Numbered from the stretch's first letter, positions 9,016-18,143 are shown. The stretch is 64,000 bases of DNA from Halotia branconii CENA392 (GCF_029953635.1 NZ_CP124543.1:723455-787454), one strand, 5' to 3'. The notes: a model not told the origin generated them from the letters alone. A program made the numbers and translations.

Positions 9016-10203
9016 TTAATTCAAGCGCCACAGTAAGATTCGGTTATTCCCAGAATCGGCGATTACCGCAGTTTCTCCCCAAATTTTGACTCCATAGCAC
9101 CAATTTAAACTTTCTCTGGTTGGTAGTCCGTAATTGCGATTTTCACCTTTGCTTTGAAAATTTATTTGTCCTACCAACGCATCTGCCATCATACCTTGCA
9201 GTGATAATATTGATTCTGGCTTCCTCCATCCTAACAACCTTGAGTTAGCCGTATCTGCAACTACTAACCAATCGCCAGCCACCCCCACACCATAAGGCAT
9301 ACTCAAACTACTAGCATTAGGAGAATAAACTCCTTGATTCATCTCCACACAATCAAAGCTTTTTTGTCCTAATACTGCCGCACATGGGGCATTATTTTCT
9401 ATAGGCATTCCTTGCCAAATCATTACGCGGTTATTACCTGCATCAGCAATAACTAAATTATCTTCCCAGACAGTAATATCGTGACACCAACGCATACTTG
9501 CTGCTGTAGGAGAACCACCGCCATTTTCATTGCGAGATATCATATCTGGTTGTCCTAAGACTAAATCAGCAGGTTGACCATTTTCTATAGGTAATTGCTG
9601 CCAAATTAATACCCGGCGATTACCTGTATCAGTGACAAAGAGCTGTCCTTGATGATAGAAAATACCATAAGGCCAATGCATTGTGTTAGCAGATGCTTGT
9701 TGAGTTCCTCTATTTGGTTCGTTATCAGTAAAATTCCCTTGTCCTAACACCAAGTCAGCCGGCACATTGTTATTTGTTGGTAAGTTTCGCCAAATTAAAA
9801 CGCGATGATTCCAAGCATCTGCAACTGCTAACCCTGCACCACAAGCACAAATTCCCGTTGGCACACTAACAGTTGTACTTCCTGGTGTACCTTTAGCATT
9901 TTGTCCTTCATGATAAAAATCTGGTTGTCCAATTACCCAATCTGCTGGTTGATTATCTTGAGTGGGTAAATGTCGCCATCCTAATAATCGATGGTGTCCT
10001 GTATCTGATACCCACAATGGCCCAGTTGCAGAAAGTAAACAAGCACCGCGAGGACCAAACATTGTTGTGGGACTGGGTACAATAGGTATTGCTAATTGTT
10101 GGGGTTCAATAATATTGCCTACAATTACCTCTGCACCTTGAGATGATAAGAATAATTTTTGCTGTGATTTTAATAGGTTATTAATTTGATTTTGTTTATG
10201 CAT
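9016..10203 (-). CDS. NHL-repeat beta-propeller protein upstream of hypF
   Basis: A 395-residue protein built of about six repeats of the form VADxxNNRVLIWxxLPxxNxxPADxVLGQxxF (for example VSDTGHHRLLGW, VADAWNHRVLIW, VTDTGNRRVLIW, IADAGNNRVMIW). This is the NHL beta-propeller pattern. No signal peptide is obvious. It is directly upstream of hypF on the same strand; as I recall, the equivalent gene in Nostoc sp. PCC 7120 (alr0693) belongs to the extended hyp operon proposed to aid hydrogenase small-subunit maturation. That role is inference from context. Confidence 0.85.
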   Translation of the reverse strand: MHKQNQINNLLKSQQKLFLSSQGAEVIVGNIIEPQQLAIPIVPSPTTMFGPRGACLLSATGPLWVSDTGHHRLLGWRHLPTQDNQPADWVIGQPDFYHEGQNAKGTPGSTTVSVPTGICACGAGLAVADAWNHRVLIWRNLPTNNNVPADLVLGQGNFTDNEPNRGTQQASANTMHWPYGIFYHQGQLFVTDTGNRRVLIWQQLPIENGQPADLVLGQPDMISRNENGGGSPTAASMRWCHDITVWEDNLVIADAGNNRVMIWQGMPIENNAPCAAVLGQKSFDCVEMNQGVYSPNASSLSMPYGVGVAGDWLVVADTANSRLLGWRKPESILSLQGMMADALVGQINFQSKGENRNYGLPTRESLNWCYGVKIWGETAVIADSGNNRILLWRLN

Positions 10204-10259
10204 GTATATTTGAGAAACCGCAGATAGACGCTAAGAGATGTTGATAACCATTTAAAATC

Positions 10260-10526
10260 ATCGGTACAAATTAACATGTATCAGCGGCTGCAATTGTTCA
10301 TTGAAAGCGGCGAGAAACTCCATCCTTTCATGGGTGGTTGAGGTTGTTCCTCCCGCCGTTTGGGGTATAGGGTACTTGTACTGAGTTTAGCCTGAGCGCA
10401 CTTGTACTGAGTTTCGACTGCGCTCAACTACCGCGTAGTCGAAGTATTGGGACTGGGGCATAGGGAAGAATTTACCAATGCCCTATGCCCAAAAACTCTA
10501 TACCCTTGTAGGTGGAGTTTTTTATT
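10260..10526 (+). mobile_element. ORF-less element resembling the 3' end of a TnpB (IS200/IS605-type) transposon, copy A
   Basis: Starts TCGGTACAAATTAACATG, has the core TTGAAAGCGGCGAGAAACTC then CCTTTCATGGGTGGTTGAGG (10301-10342), and ends in a hairpin (10496-10517, CTC...GAG base) followed by TTTTTTATTC. The same order occurs at 22500-22697. Copy A also carries a 70-bp TTCGACTGCGCTCAACTACC-type repeat in its middle (about 10372-10446). No reading frame is present. I interpret it as a noncoding derivative of a TnpB-encoding element, where such a core and end hairpin would belong to the guide-RNA/right-end region; this needs a database check. Confidence 0.45.
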
Positions 10527-10531
10527 CCCTC

Positions 10532-10535
10532 TTAG
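10532..10535. repeat. Target-site duplication TTAG, left copy
   Basis: TTAG just before the IS terminus CGGGACTTA; the matching TTAG is at 11896-11899. Confidence 0.75.
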
Positions 10536-11895
10536 CGGGACTTAAGGAAAAATCAAGCCCAAATAAAGCCGAAACTGGCTTTATGAGCGGCAAATACGTC
10601 ACGATTAACAGTCAACCACTCAATAAATCGGAAAGAAATAGCAGTTCTAAAGGCTTCTAAAGCCTCAGTAAAAGTGTTCAACGGTTTAGTTGCCCACCTA
10701 CGTCTAAAACCACCAGTCAACTGATGCCAAAGGACAAAAGTATAGGCACAAAATACCAAGATAAAATGTCGCATGAGACTGGTTTTATCTCGGACTTGAT
10801 ATTCTTTCAATCCTAAAAAACCCTTGGCTTCTCTATAAAAGACCTCTACCCAATTGCGTTGAGAATAGGTGTTTACTATCCATTCTGAAGTTACAACAGA
10901 TGTAGAAACATTGGTAATAAAGTAGTCGATATCTGTGGCATCAGAAAAAGTAGCAGCATTCATGACGATAGCTATACTTCGTTTACCTTCCAGACGTGAT
11001 ATCTCTACTTCAAAAGTTGCTACCCATACTTTTCTAGGTTTATCTAAATTGAGTTGAGTTTCGCTAAAAGCCTCTTGGGGTATAGACTTTGCTAACTCAT
11101 CTATCCTAATTGTTCGTTGATTATTCTCTTGCTCACTAATTGTGACTTTCCGATTTTTGGCTATTCCTCCTAAATACTTTAATTTGCGATTTTCTAGTTC
11201 TAATAGGAATGATGTATTGTTACCATATCCGGCATCTACAATCACTATTCCTGGTTGATATCCTCGCTCTCTTGTTTGGTCTATTAACTTAATTGCTATC
11301 TCTGTTTTTTTCTCAAATAGAGGGTCTTGTTTTCCTTCGGGTAATGAATCAGCGTGTTGATATAACTCTATATCTAATGGTAGGCTTTTTCTCCCATCAT
11401 ATAAATGAGTTGTTACCACCACTATTCCATTATCTGTCTTGCCAATTTCTCCGATATATTGTCTTCCCACACCTTCGGTAAAGTTACCACTTTTCCTATG
11501 CCCTGAATCATCAATTATCAAGCTAAATCCCCTACTGATTTTAGTCTGACTACACTTGTTCATTACCTCTAAGCGTCGTTCATTCACCTTTGTGGCCGAC
11601 CAAGGGGAATCTGTCAAAAAGTGGTGTAATCGGTGGTAATTTACTCCTACGGCATTTTCTGCGAGCTGGAACAAGTTTTTCCGTTCGCTTTCTCCTAACA
11701 ACCCCCCTAAATAATGTCTAAACTCCCTTTTTTGCGCTTTATGACCAAATACATCGTCAAACCTTTGACACCATTTTTCAAAGCATGGGGGCATAGCTGT
11801 GGGAGTTGTCTCTTTCATGGGGGTTAGTTTGACGTAAAACCTATGCTAATTCTGCATTATAGCCTTTTTTATTCTCTTTTTTTGCCTAAGTCCCG
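10536..11895 (-). mobile_element. Complete IS701-type insertion sequence
   Basis: The element is 1360 bp. Its imperfect terminal inverted repeats are CGGGACTTAAGGAAAAA on the left and, read inward from the right end, CGGGACTTAGGCAAAAA. Both ends abut a TTAG duplication. It carries a single intact transposase gene on the minus strand. It sits about 330 bp upstream of the NHL-hypF operon and 28 bp downstream of the beta-helix gene. Intact ends and gene suggest recent movement. Confidence 0.88.
10553..11818 (-). CDS. IS701-family DDE transposase
   Basis: A 421-residue DDE transposase of the IS4/IS701 group. Candidate catalytic residues are Asp103/104 (LIIDDSGHRKSG), Asp195 (IVIVDAGYGNN) and Glu325 inside a perfect YREK signature, Y-x2-R-x3-E-x6-K (Tyr318, Arg321, Glu325, Lys332). 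It fills almost the whole IS and has no frameshift. The ATG at 11818 lies 77 bp inside the right end. Confidence 0.92.
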   Translation of the reverse strand: MKETTPTAMPPCFEKWCQRFDDVFGHKAQKREFRHYLGGLLGESERKNLFQLAENAVGVNYHRLHHFLTDSPWSATKVNERRLEVMNKCSQTKISRGFSLIIDDSGHRKSGNFTEGVGRQYIGEIGKTDNGIVVVTTHLYDGRKSLPLDIELYQHADSLPEGKQDPLFEKKTEIAIKLIDQTRERGYQPGIVIVDAGYGNNTSFLLELENRKLKYLGGIAKNRKVTISEQENNQRTIRIDELAKSIPQEAFSETQLNLDKPRKVWVATFEVEISRLEGKRSIAIVMNAATFSDATDIDYFITNVSTSVVTSEWIVNTYSQRNWVEVFYREAKGFLGLKEYQVRDKTSLMRHFILVFCAYTFVLWHQLTGGFRRRWATKPLNTFTEALEAFRTAISFRFIEWLTVNRDVFAAHKASFGFIWA

Positions 11896-11899
11896 TTAG
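11896..11899. repeat. Target-site duplication TTAG, right copy
   Basis: TTAG immediately after the right IS terminus, matching 10532-10535. Confidence 0.75.
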
Positions 11900-11926
11900 T
11901 GTCTTTACAAAAGGGATTTTTGACTT

Positions 11927-13852
11927 TTACAAAGAGAAATTATCAGCAGTCAAGGTGCTAGCTTTGATGCCCTTCAGCATCACAATATCATCAGACCATG
12001 TACCATCATCATTCGCGTCAATCTTAACAACAGTATTATTGCCTACTTGCCCTAGTCGTATACAATCTTGAAAAGGCTTAGAGGCGGTATTATTAGCTCT
12101 GTTGAACACTGGGCTGAGGTCAATGATATCTCTTGCAATCTCAAAACCCATAATAATGTCACCTCTTTCTGAATAGTATTGGAAGACATATCGGTCAACG
12201 CCTTCTCCACCAATTAGAACATCAACACCTTCTCCACCAATCAGGATATCGTTACCATAGCCACCCATGAGGATATCATTGCCATAGCCACCAACTACTG
12301 TGTCACTACCTTTAGTACCATAGATGAAATTGTTGCTGGAATTACTATTAGACTGACTTGTGACTTGAGTTAATGGAGCATTTCTACTGACATTCGCCTC
12401 GAAAGCACCAATATCTGGTTCACTATCTCGTTGCACCATTCCAGCATCAACAGAGGGTGTGATACTATTTCGTTTTCCAGCATTAATCGCAGGGCTGCCT
12501 GATTTGAGGGGATGCATTAAAACTCCCCCAATGTTTTTTAACGAATCAAGCATTGGGTCAACAATCTCACTACCTGCTACAACTCGCGTACCCCATGATA
12601 CTGGTGAACTAGGATATTCAATATTGCCACCACCATCTTTGAGTTCAAAGTCAACTTGCATTTGTGCTTTAGTAGCGGAGGTATTGTTAGCAACAATTGA
12701 GTTGGTGAGTTTTGTCGGGTGAGTTGCATTTGGAACCCATATTGCTCCTGCTGCTCGTCCAGCAGAGTTATCAACAATAGTGGAATTGACAATGTTGACG
12801 GGAACGTTACTATCAGTGTTAATAAACATTGCTCCACCCGCATCTTCGCTGACACTATTGTCAGAAAAGGTGCTGTTGATGATGTCCACTGGCGAATGAC
12901 CATCTAGCCATATCCCTCCACCTTGTCTGACAGCCCTATTATCTGCAAAGGTGACGTTGCGAATTGTCAAGTCGCTATTAGCTCTTAACCCACCTCCGCG
13001 AGAAATTCCTTGAGGATTAATGCCAGCGGAGTTACCAATGACGGTACTGTCTTCGAGGATGATTTTGTCTGGACCATAACCATAGAGAAACAGTGCGCCT
13101 CCTTCTCCTTCAGTCTTATTTCCTTCAAAATGACTACCACGGACGATAATTGTACCTCCAGAGCCGATGTTTCTCGAATCAGGCCCGATTGGGTTAGCTC
13201 CATCAGTGAAGATAGCACCGCCACCCATGTCACCTTCTGAACTATTTTTGAGAAAGACTGAGTTTTCAACAGTCAGTGTACCGAGTAGGCTATATATTGC
13301 ACCGCCATTCACGCCCTTATTGTTAGTAAATTTGCTGTCTTTGACAACAAGATTACCAGCGCCAACAGTGGCGATCGCTCCTCCACCGTATTCAGCGTTT
13401 GTTAAGCTACCATCGTTACCATCAAATTGACTATTAACTACAGTTGCTCTGACACCAAAGCCAAGACCAATAGCTCCACCAATACCTGCGCTATTATTGT
13501 CAAATTGAGAGTTGGTGACTTTTATATTGCCGTAGTCTAAAACTTGAATTGCACCACCTTTTCCAGAGGTGTAACCATCGGCAATAGTCAGGTCATTAAA
13601 TGTCACATTGACTTGTCGCTCTACGAGAAATACTCCTGTGCTATTGTTGCCGCTAATTTTTAAATTTGCTGCCTCTGAGCCGTCAATCTTTATGTCTTCA
13701 GTAATGACAAGTTTTCCACTGGTGAGTTTGATGGTTTTGTTGGCAAGACCTGAAGCAAACTTGATAGTATCACCTGCACCAGCCGAGGCGATCGCCTCTC
13801 GCAAAGAACCTGAACCGTTATCTGCGGAAGTAGTAACGCTAATGATAGTCAT
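11927..13852 (-). CDS. Secreted right-handed beta-helix protein with C-terminal RTX calcium-binding repeats
   Basis: The 641-residue protein opens with a CSLREA-like segment (SADNGSGSLREAIASAGAGDTI), has no Sec signal peptide, and then runs through many beta-helix coils of the form NNSAGxGGAI, NNKGVNGGAIYS, NRAVRQGGGIWLDG, as in polymorphic outer-membrane/adhesin-like proteins. Near residues 515-560 it has nonapeptide RTX repeats (GSDTVVGGYGNDILMGGYGN and GGEGVDVLIGGEGVD), followed by a typical RTX C-terminus with DIIDLSPVF. Together these suggest type I secretion and calcium-dependent folding at the surface. The binding target is unknown, and no secretion genes are nearby. Confidence 0.85.
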   Translation of the reverse strand: MTIISVTTSADNGSGSLREAIASAGAGDTIKFASGLANKTIKLTSGKLVITEDIKIDGSEAANLKISGNNSTGVFLVERQVNVTFNDLTIADGYTSGKGGAIQVLDYGNIKVTNSQFDNNSAGIGGAIGLGFGVRATVVNSQFDGNDGSLTNAEYGGGAIATVGAGNLVVKDSKFTNNKGVNGGAIYSLLGTLTVENSVFLKNSSEGDMGGGAIFTDGANPIGPDSRNIGSGGTIIVRGSHFEGNKTEGEGGALFLYGYGPDKIILEDSTVIGNSAGINPQGISRGGGLRANSDLTIRNVTFADNRAVRQGGGIWLDGHSPVDIINSTFSDNSVSEDAGGAMFINTDSNVPVNIVNSTIVDNSAGRAAGAIWVPNATHPTKLTNSIVANNTSATKAQMQVDFELKDGGGNIEYPSSPVSWGTRVVAGSEIVDPMLDSLKNIGGVLMHPLKSGSPAINAGKRNSITPSVDAGMVQRDSEPDIGAFEANVSRNAPLTQVTSQSNSNSSNNFIYGTKGSDTVVGGYGNDILMGGYGNDILIGGEGVDVLIGGEGVDRYVFQYYSERGDIIMGFEIARDIIDLSPVFNRANNTASKPFQDCIRLGQVGNNTVVKIDANDDGTWSDDIVMLKGIKASTLTADNFSL

Positions 13853-13859
13853 GTTTTGA

Positions 13860-15177
13860 ATTCCCTTTTAAATCAAGGTTTTCAGATAGACATTTTGGAC
13901 AAAATCACTAATTTTGTGATTTTCAGTAATAGCCAAGTCATCGTTCAGGACGATGGAATTCAGAACACTAAAGAGTTGCCTTTTTATAAACCTGAAAGAA
14001 ATGAAAGTCTCACCGTAAATATACTGAAATTATGAAAATTGCTTGAACCTCCTAAATTTTTGACTAGTGCATCTTCTCATATTTTTGATTGAGTTGAATG
14101 AGAACAAATTGCACCGAGGAACAATTTTTAATTGTTTTAAGTCATTTTTTTAGTATGTATATACCGAGTAAAAGGTAACATTATTTATATTATTTTTTTA
14201 TGCACATCCTTGGACTAATGTCAATAGCTTAATTATCTATTGACAAAATACTAAATATGTAGTCTCAAGCACAATAAAATATTTAGATGAGCTTCTTCAT
14301 GCCACTATAATTTACTGCCAAACGCTTAATAAATATGAAGTTCAGGGAAAAAATATCTCAATTTAATTGATGTTTATAAAAGGTGTAGTGCTAACTATAA
14401 AAATGGATCAAATATTGATATATGTAAGTTTTTTATCTGCTGTAACAATTTTATTAATTTGACTTTAGTTGCTAAAAAAGCAGTATAAATATGTAATTTT
14501 ATTTAGTTTTTATGTTTTAATTATAACTATACTTATAACTTTTACTGATCTAAAGCTAGATTGCACTTTGCTTTAAATTACACCTAATAATATTCATGAA
14601 TTGAAAATTTTGATACGAAAGATAATAGGTCAACCAATAGGCAATACAGGTTTTTTACTATGATTTTGCTAATTATTATCCCTGAGTTTTACTTTGAAAA
14701 AAGTGTATTTTAGCAATAAATTTTGTTTTAAAACCTAAGTATTATTTTTGTAACATCAAGTTAATAAGTTTACGTATTTTTGAGTAAAATACATTTATTT
14801 TTATTTTAGTTATTATTAACAAATAACAAATAAAAAGGCAGATACCTATAAGCAATTATAATCAATAATTATTTTATTAATGAAAAATTGGCTTGATAAA
14901 AGTATCTTAAATTACTAAAATTTCAAATTATCGTTCTTGATTGAACTAAAATCAAAGTTGCCACTAAGTACTTAAAAAAGTGATGATGCCGAAAATATAA
15001 TTGTTTTGCCAAATCATCAAAAGCGATCGCTAGCAAATATAGGCTTGATAACGCTCTTTAATCATTCTCATGAGAGAATAATAAAGGAAATTGCCGTAAA
15101 CTCTTTGCTAGACTATGTTGGAGGTAAGGTAAGCAGCCGAAACTATAAAATAAATATCCCTGGTAACTGACCAAGAA
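13860..15177. other. 1.3-kb AT-rich region without genes
   Basis: Strongly AT-rich DNA between two divergently oriented genes. I found no credible frame above 30 codons, no tRNA-like fold and no repeat array; a single HIP1 site is near 15024. It must hold the promoters of the beta-helix gene and the DUF4340 gene, but I cannot place them. Confidence 0.5.
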
Positions 15178-15801
15178 ATGAAATTTACACAAACTACTTT
15201 AATTTTGATATTGCTAGCGCTAGGTTTAGGTGGTTTTGTTTACTTCTACGAAATTCAAGGTGCAACTCAGCGCCAAGAAGTTAAGGAGCAAAAACAGCAA
15301 ATTTTCTCTTTTGCCGCCGATGATGTGCAATCTTTAACAGTAAAAACTCAAGATATGACCATCAATCTAGAACGTAATAGCCAGTCTAGTAGCCCTAAGT
15401 GGTTGCTGAAATCTCCGGTATCAGAGCCAGCAAATGATGCTATTGTTGGATATTTGATGGATTTATTAATCAAAGGTAAGAGCGATCGCACTTTATCAAT
15501 CCCAGCTAACCAGCGAGGAGAATTTAATTTAGATCAACCCTTAGCAACCATCGATATTAAGTTGAAGAATCAAGATACTCATCAGTTGATTTTAGGTAAA
15601 ACTGACTTTAATAACCGTTTTTTGTATGCTCAAGCCGATTCTGCCACTCAACCAAATGGAAATACTAATTTACTGTTGGTATCTACAGATTTTAAAAATG
15701 CAGTAAACCGAGAGTTATCAGAATGGAAAGAATCTGTAGACAATGGCAATCAACTACCTTCATTAAATATTCCTCAACCAACTCCAGAAAGTATAAAATA
15801 A
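15178..15801 (+). CDS. DUF4340 domain membrane-anchored protein
   Basis: A 207-residue protein with one N-terminal hydrophobic helix (TLILILLALGLGGFVYFYE) that probably anchors it in the membrane with the rest outside. Residues about 45-190 match the DUF4340 pattern (DDVQSLTVKT, W-L-L-K-SPVSEPAN, LDQPLATIDIKLKN, LILGKTDFNNRFLYAQ). DUF4340 proteins often accompany gliding-type ABC exporters, but none is present here. The biochemical function is unknown. Confidence 0.8.
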   Translation: MKFTQTTLILILLALGLGGFVYFYEIQGATQRQEVKEQKQQIFSFAADDVQSLTVKTQDMTINLERNSQSSSPKWLLKSPVSEPANDAIVGYLMDLLIKGKSDRTLSIPANQRGEFNLDQPLATIDIKLKNQDTHQLILGKTDFNNRFLYAQADSATQPNGNTNLLLVSTDFKNAVNRELSEWKESVDNGNQLPSLNIPQPTPESIK

Positions 15802-15887
15802 TCAATTTTGAGAGAGATATAAACTTAATTTAATAATGTGTAAATTATTAACAGTAAATTATAAATTTACAGATTTTTTATTTTGCA

Positions 15888-16160
15888 TCAATCGTTAGCC
15901 ATCATCTCATCTGTTTGATTGATTAGTATATCAATATCTTTTTTGTGTTTTTTATGAAACTTTAATAGCTCTAAGTAAGCAAATGGTACTACTATCGGCC
16001 ACAAGATAGTCATGATGATCAAAATCATCTGATAAAAAGAACGTTGTTTTGAACTCATTTCTTCATCTTGTAAAAAGAAAAACAACCATTCATTAAATAA
16101 ATAGTAGCCCATCACTAAGTAGACGATTATTACTAAAGAAAACAGAAGTGCATGTAACAT
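15888..16160 (-). CDS. Small membrane protein of unknown function
   Basis: A 90-residue product with two hydrophobic helices (LLFSLVIIVYLVMGYYLF and MILIIMTILWPIVVPFAYLE) separated by a short acidic/basic loop, and a charged tail (FHKKHKKDIDI). I do not recognise the family. It is oriented toward the DUF4340 gene (convergent). Confidence 0.6.
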   Translation of the reverse strand: MLHALLFSLVIIVYLVMGYYLFNEWLFFFLQDEEMSSKQRSFYQMILIIMTILWPIVVPFAYLELLKFHKKHKKDIDILINQTDEMMAND

Positions 16161-16436
16161 AATGTTTACATAAATTGTTTGTCAATTGAAGTTGAGTTTT
16201 TCTTATAAATCTCATTGACGGTAATATGAACAAATTGTATTTTATATGCCGTCCTGATACTGTAATGTTTTTTATTAATAAAATTAACGTTAACTTAAAA
16301 GGAATATTAGTAAAATTGGCTTCATCGTCAGCAGTAGGATGTCAAATTTTGATTATTCTTGTTTAAACTGGCATTTAGACTAATTTAAGAAAACTTTATT
16401 AGTAATTATACTTAATATCTGTCTTGCAACCTTAAC

Positions 16437-17291
16437 ATGATCAATCCTACCGCAACTTTGCTGATTTCTTGTCCCGATCAACGGGGATTAGTGGCGAAAA
16501 TTGCCAACTTCATCTATGCTAATGGCGGTAATATTATCCATGCAGATCAGCATACAGACTTTGCTGCTGAATTATTTCTCACCCGTATTGAATGGCAATT
16601 ACAAGGATTTAATTTACCGCGAGAGTTTATTGCACCTGCATTTAATGCTATTGCCCAACCTTTGGGTGCTAAATGGGAACTGCACTTTTCTGATACTGTA
16701 CCACGCATTGCTATTTGGGTAAGTCGGCAAGACCATTGTCTGCTTGACTTGATTTGGCGACAACGCGCTCAAGAGTTTGCCGCTGAAATTCCTTTAATTG
16801 TCAGCAATCATTCTAATTTAAAAGCAGTAGTAGAGCAATTTGGCATCGATTACCACCATATTCCTATTACTAAAGATCATAAAGCCGAGCAAGAAACCCA
16901 ACAATTAGAATTATTGCAACAGTACAAAATTGATTTGGTGATTTTAGCAAAATATATGCAAATTGTTAGTGCAGATTTTATTGCTAAATTTCCGCAAATT
17001 ATTAACATTCATCACTCATTTTTACCTGCCTTTGTAGGTGCAAATCCTTACCATCGTGCATCTGAACGTGGTGTAAAAATTATTGGTGCAACGGCTCATT
17101 ATGCCACTGCTGATTTAGATGCTGGCCCGATTATTGAACAAGATGTGGTACGAGTAAGTCACCGCGATGAAGTTGATGATTTGATTAGAAAAGGTAAAGA
17201 TTTGGAGCGCGTTGTATTAGCTAGAGCAGTGCGTTTACACTTACAAAATCGGGTTTTGGTGTATGGAAATCGAACAGTAGTATTTGAATGA
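16437..17291 (+). CDS. purU: Formyltetrahydrofolate deformylase PurU
   Basis: PurU hydrolyses 10-formyl-THF to formate and THF, balancing one-carbon pools. The 284-residue protein has an N-terminal ACT regulatory domain (LLISCPDQRGLVAKIANFIY) and a C-terminal formyltransferase fold with YHHIPITKDHK, LAKYMQIVS, NIHHSFLPAF (catalytic Asn/His) and GATAHYAT-LDAGPIIEQD. Length matches the family. It is convergent with the nif-linked [2Fe-2S] gene. Confidence 0.95.
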   Translation: MINPTATLLISCPDQRGLVAKIANFIYANGGNIIHADQHTDFAAELFLTRIEWQLQGFNLPREFIAPAFNAIAQPLGAKWELHFSDTVPRIAIWVSRQDHCLLDLIWRQRAQEFAAEIPLIVSNHSNLKAVVEQFGIDYHHIPITKDHKAEQETQQLELLQQYKIDLVILAKYMQIVSADFIAKFPQIINIHHSFLPAFVGANPYHRASERGVKIIGATAHYATADLDAGPIIEQDVVRVSHRDEVDDLIRKGKDLERVVLARAVRLHLQNRVLVYGNRTVVFE

Positions 17292-17339
17292 TTTAAACTT
17301 TGGACGATTGCCAGTTTCTGCTCCTTGCCTCTTGTTGAC

Positions 17340-17894
17340 TTAGCCAAGACCTAAATTATTGAGGTGAGTTTCTAGTAGTGAGGCGATCGCTTCTGGACGA
17401 ACTTTCTTGTATTTCTTTTTACCTAGCTGTAAAACACAGTTAGGGGCGCTGCTGCAACGTTTTTGGCAGCCTGTTTGTTCAATGGTAACTTTGTCTAATA
17501 GACCGCGATCGCCCAAAGTTTTTTCTAATTCTGACAAAAATCCTTTACCACCCCGCTTTACACAACCTGACTTTTGACATACCAGAATCTTGGCTTCGGG
17601 CTGATCTGGTAAATCTTGAATTGGGCAAGTAGCAACTGGTGTGACTCGATAGGCCTTAAATTTAATCTCACCTGTATGTGGATTTAACTTACTGATACCA
17701 CAAACACTGATTGGTTCACCAGGCACTAAAGATGAACCCAGTGGACGACGCAACTCTTTAGGTAGTTTAATTTGCACATTTCCTGATGGAATTGCTAACT
17801 GCAAGTATTTTGATTTCCCTGGTTTATCACCAATAAAACCTAAAAACTGCCCTTCAAGATTCAATTCCGATAAAGTCAGATATTTGTCACCCAT
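17340..17894 (-). CDS. Thioredoxin-like [2Fe-2S] ferredoxin-domain protein at the end of the nif cluster
   Basis: A 184-residue protein with an N-terminal beta-rich nucleic-acid-binding-like segment (residues 1-95) and a C-terminal thioredoxin-like [2Fe-2S] domain. The four ligand cysteines are visible as CQKSGC and CQKRC plus SAPNC, with CVKRGGKGFLSELEKTL between. It lies downstream of nifT on the same strand, separated by 250 bp of repeat DNA. Electron transfer or cluster storage for nitrogenase is a reasonable inference; no specific partner can be named. Confidence 0.8.
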   Translation of the reverse strand: MGDKYLTLSELNLEGQFLGFIGDKPGKSKYLQLAIPSGNVQIKLPKELRRPLGSSLVPGEPISVCGISKLNPHTGEIKFKAYRVTPVATCPIQDLPDQPEAKILVCQKSGCVKRGGKGFLSELEKTLGDRGLLDKVTIEQTGCQKRCSSAPNCVLQLGKKKYKKVRPEAIASLLETHLNNLGLG

Positions 17895-18000
17895 TTTTAA
17901 TTGTAGATTTTGAACAGTGAACAGTGAACAGTTATGATTTAGAAATTACAGCTAATCTCAGGTTTATGAACCAGATCTTGTTTTTCTCACGCAAAGACAA

Positions 18001-18042
18001 GCCAGTGCGTTGGGCGGGTTCCCCGACTTGTAGCAACTGGCG
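18001..18042. repeat. Roughly 42-bp palindromic element, copy 1
   Basis: GCCAGTGCG ... CAACTGGCG. Related elements are at 22392-22433, 40758-40796 and 43366-43406. This copy is inserted inside a CGCAAAGACGCAAAG-type repeat: CTCACGCAAAGACAA before it and CGCAAAGACGCAAAG after it. Confidence 0.65.
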
Positions 18043-18143
18043 CGCAAAGACGCAAAGAAGAACGCAAGAATGTGGTTTGAATAAATGCAACCTGCTATAA
18101 GAGTTAGGAGTTAAGTATCATAAGTCTTAACTCATAATTCTTG

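Noticed and set aside
12577..13430. Several frames opposite or out of phase to the beta-helix gene
   Set aside because: All are shadows of the strongly repetitive beta-helix coding sequence, with no independent start signals.
13860..15177. Possible RNA gene or origin in the AT-rich gap
   Set aside because: I found no tRNA-like fold, DnaA-box cluster or strong hairpin; AT-richness alone is not evidence.
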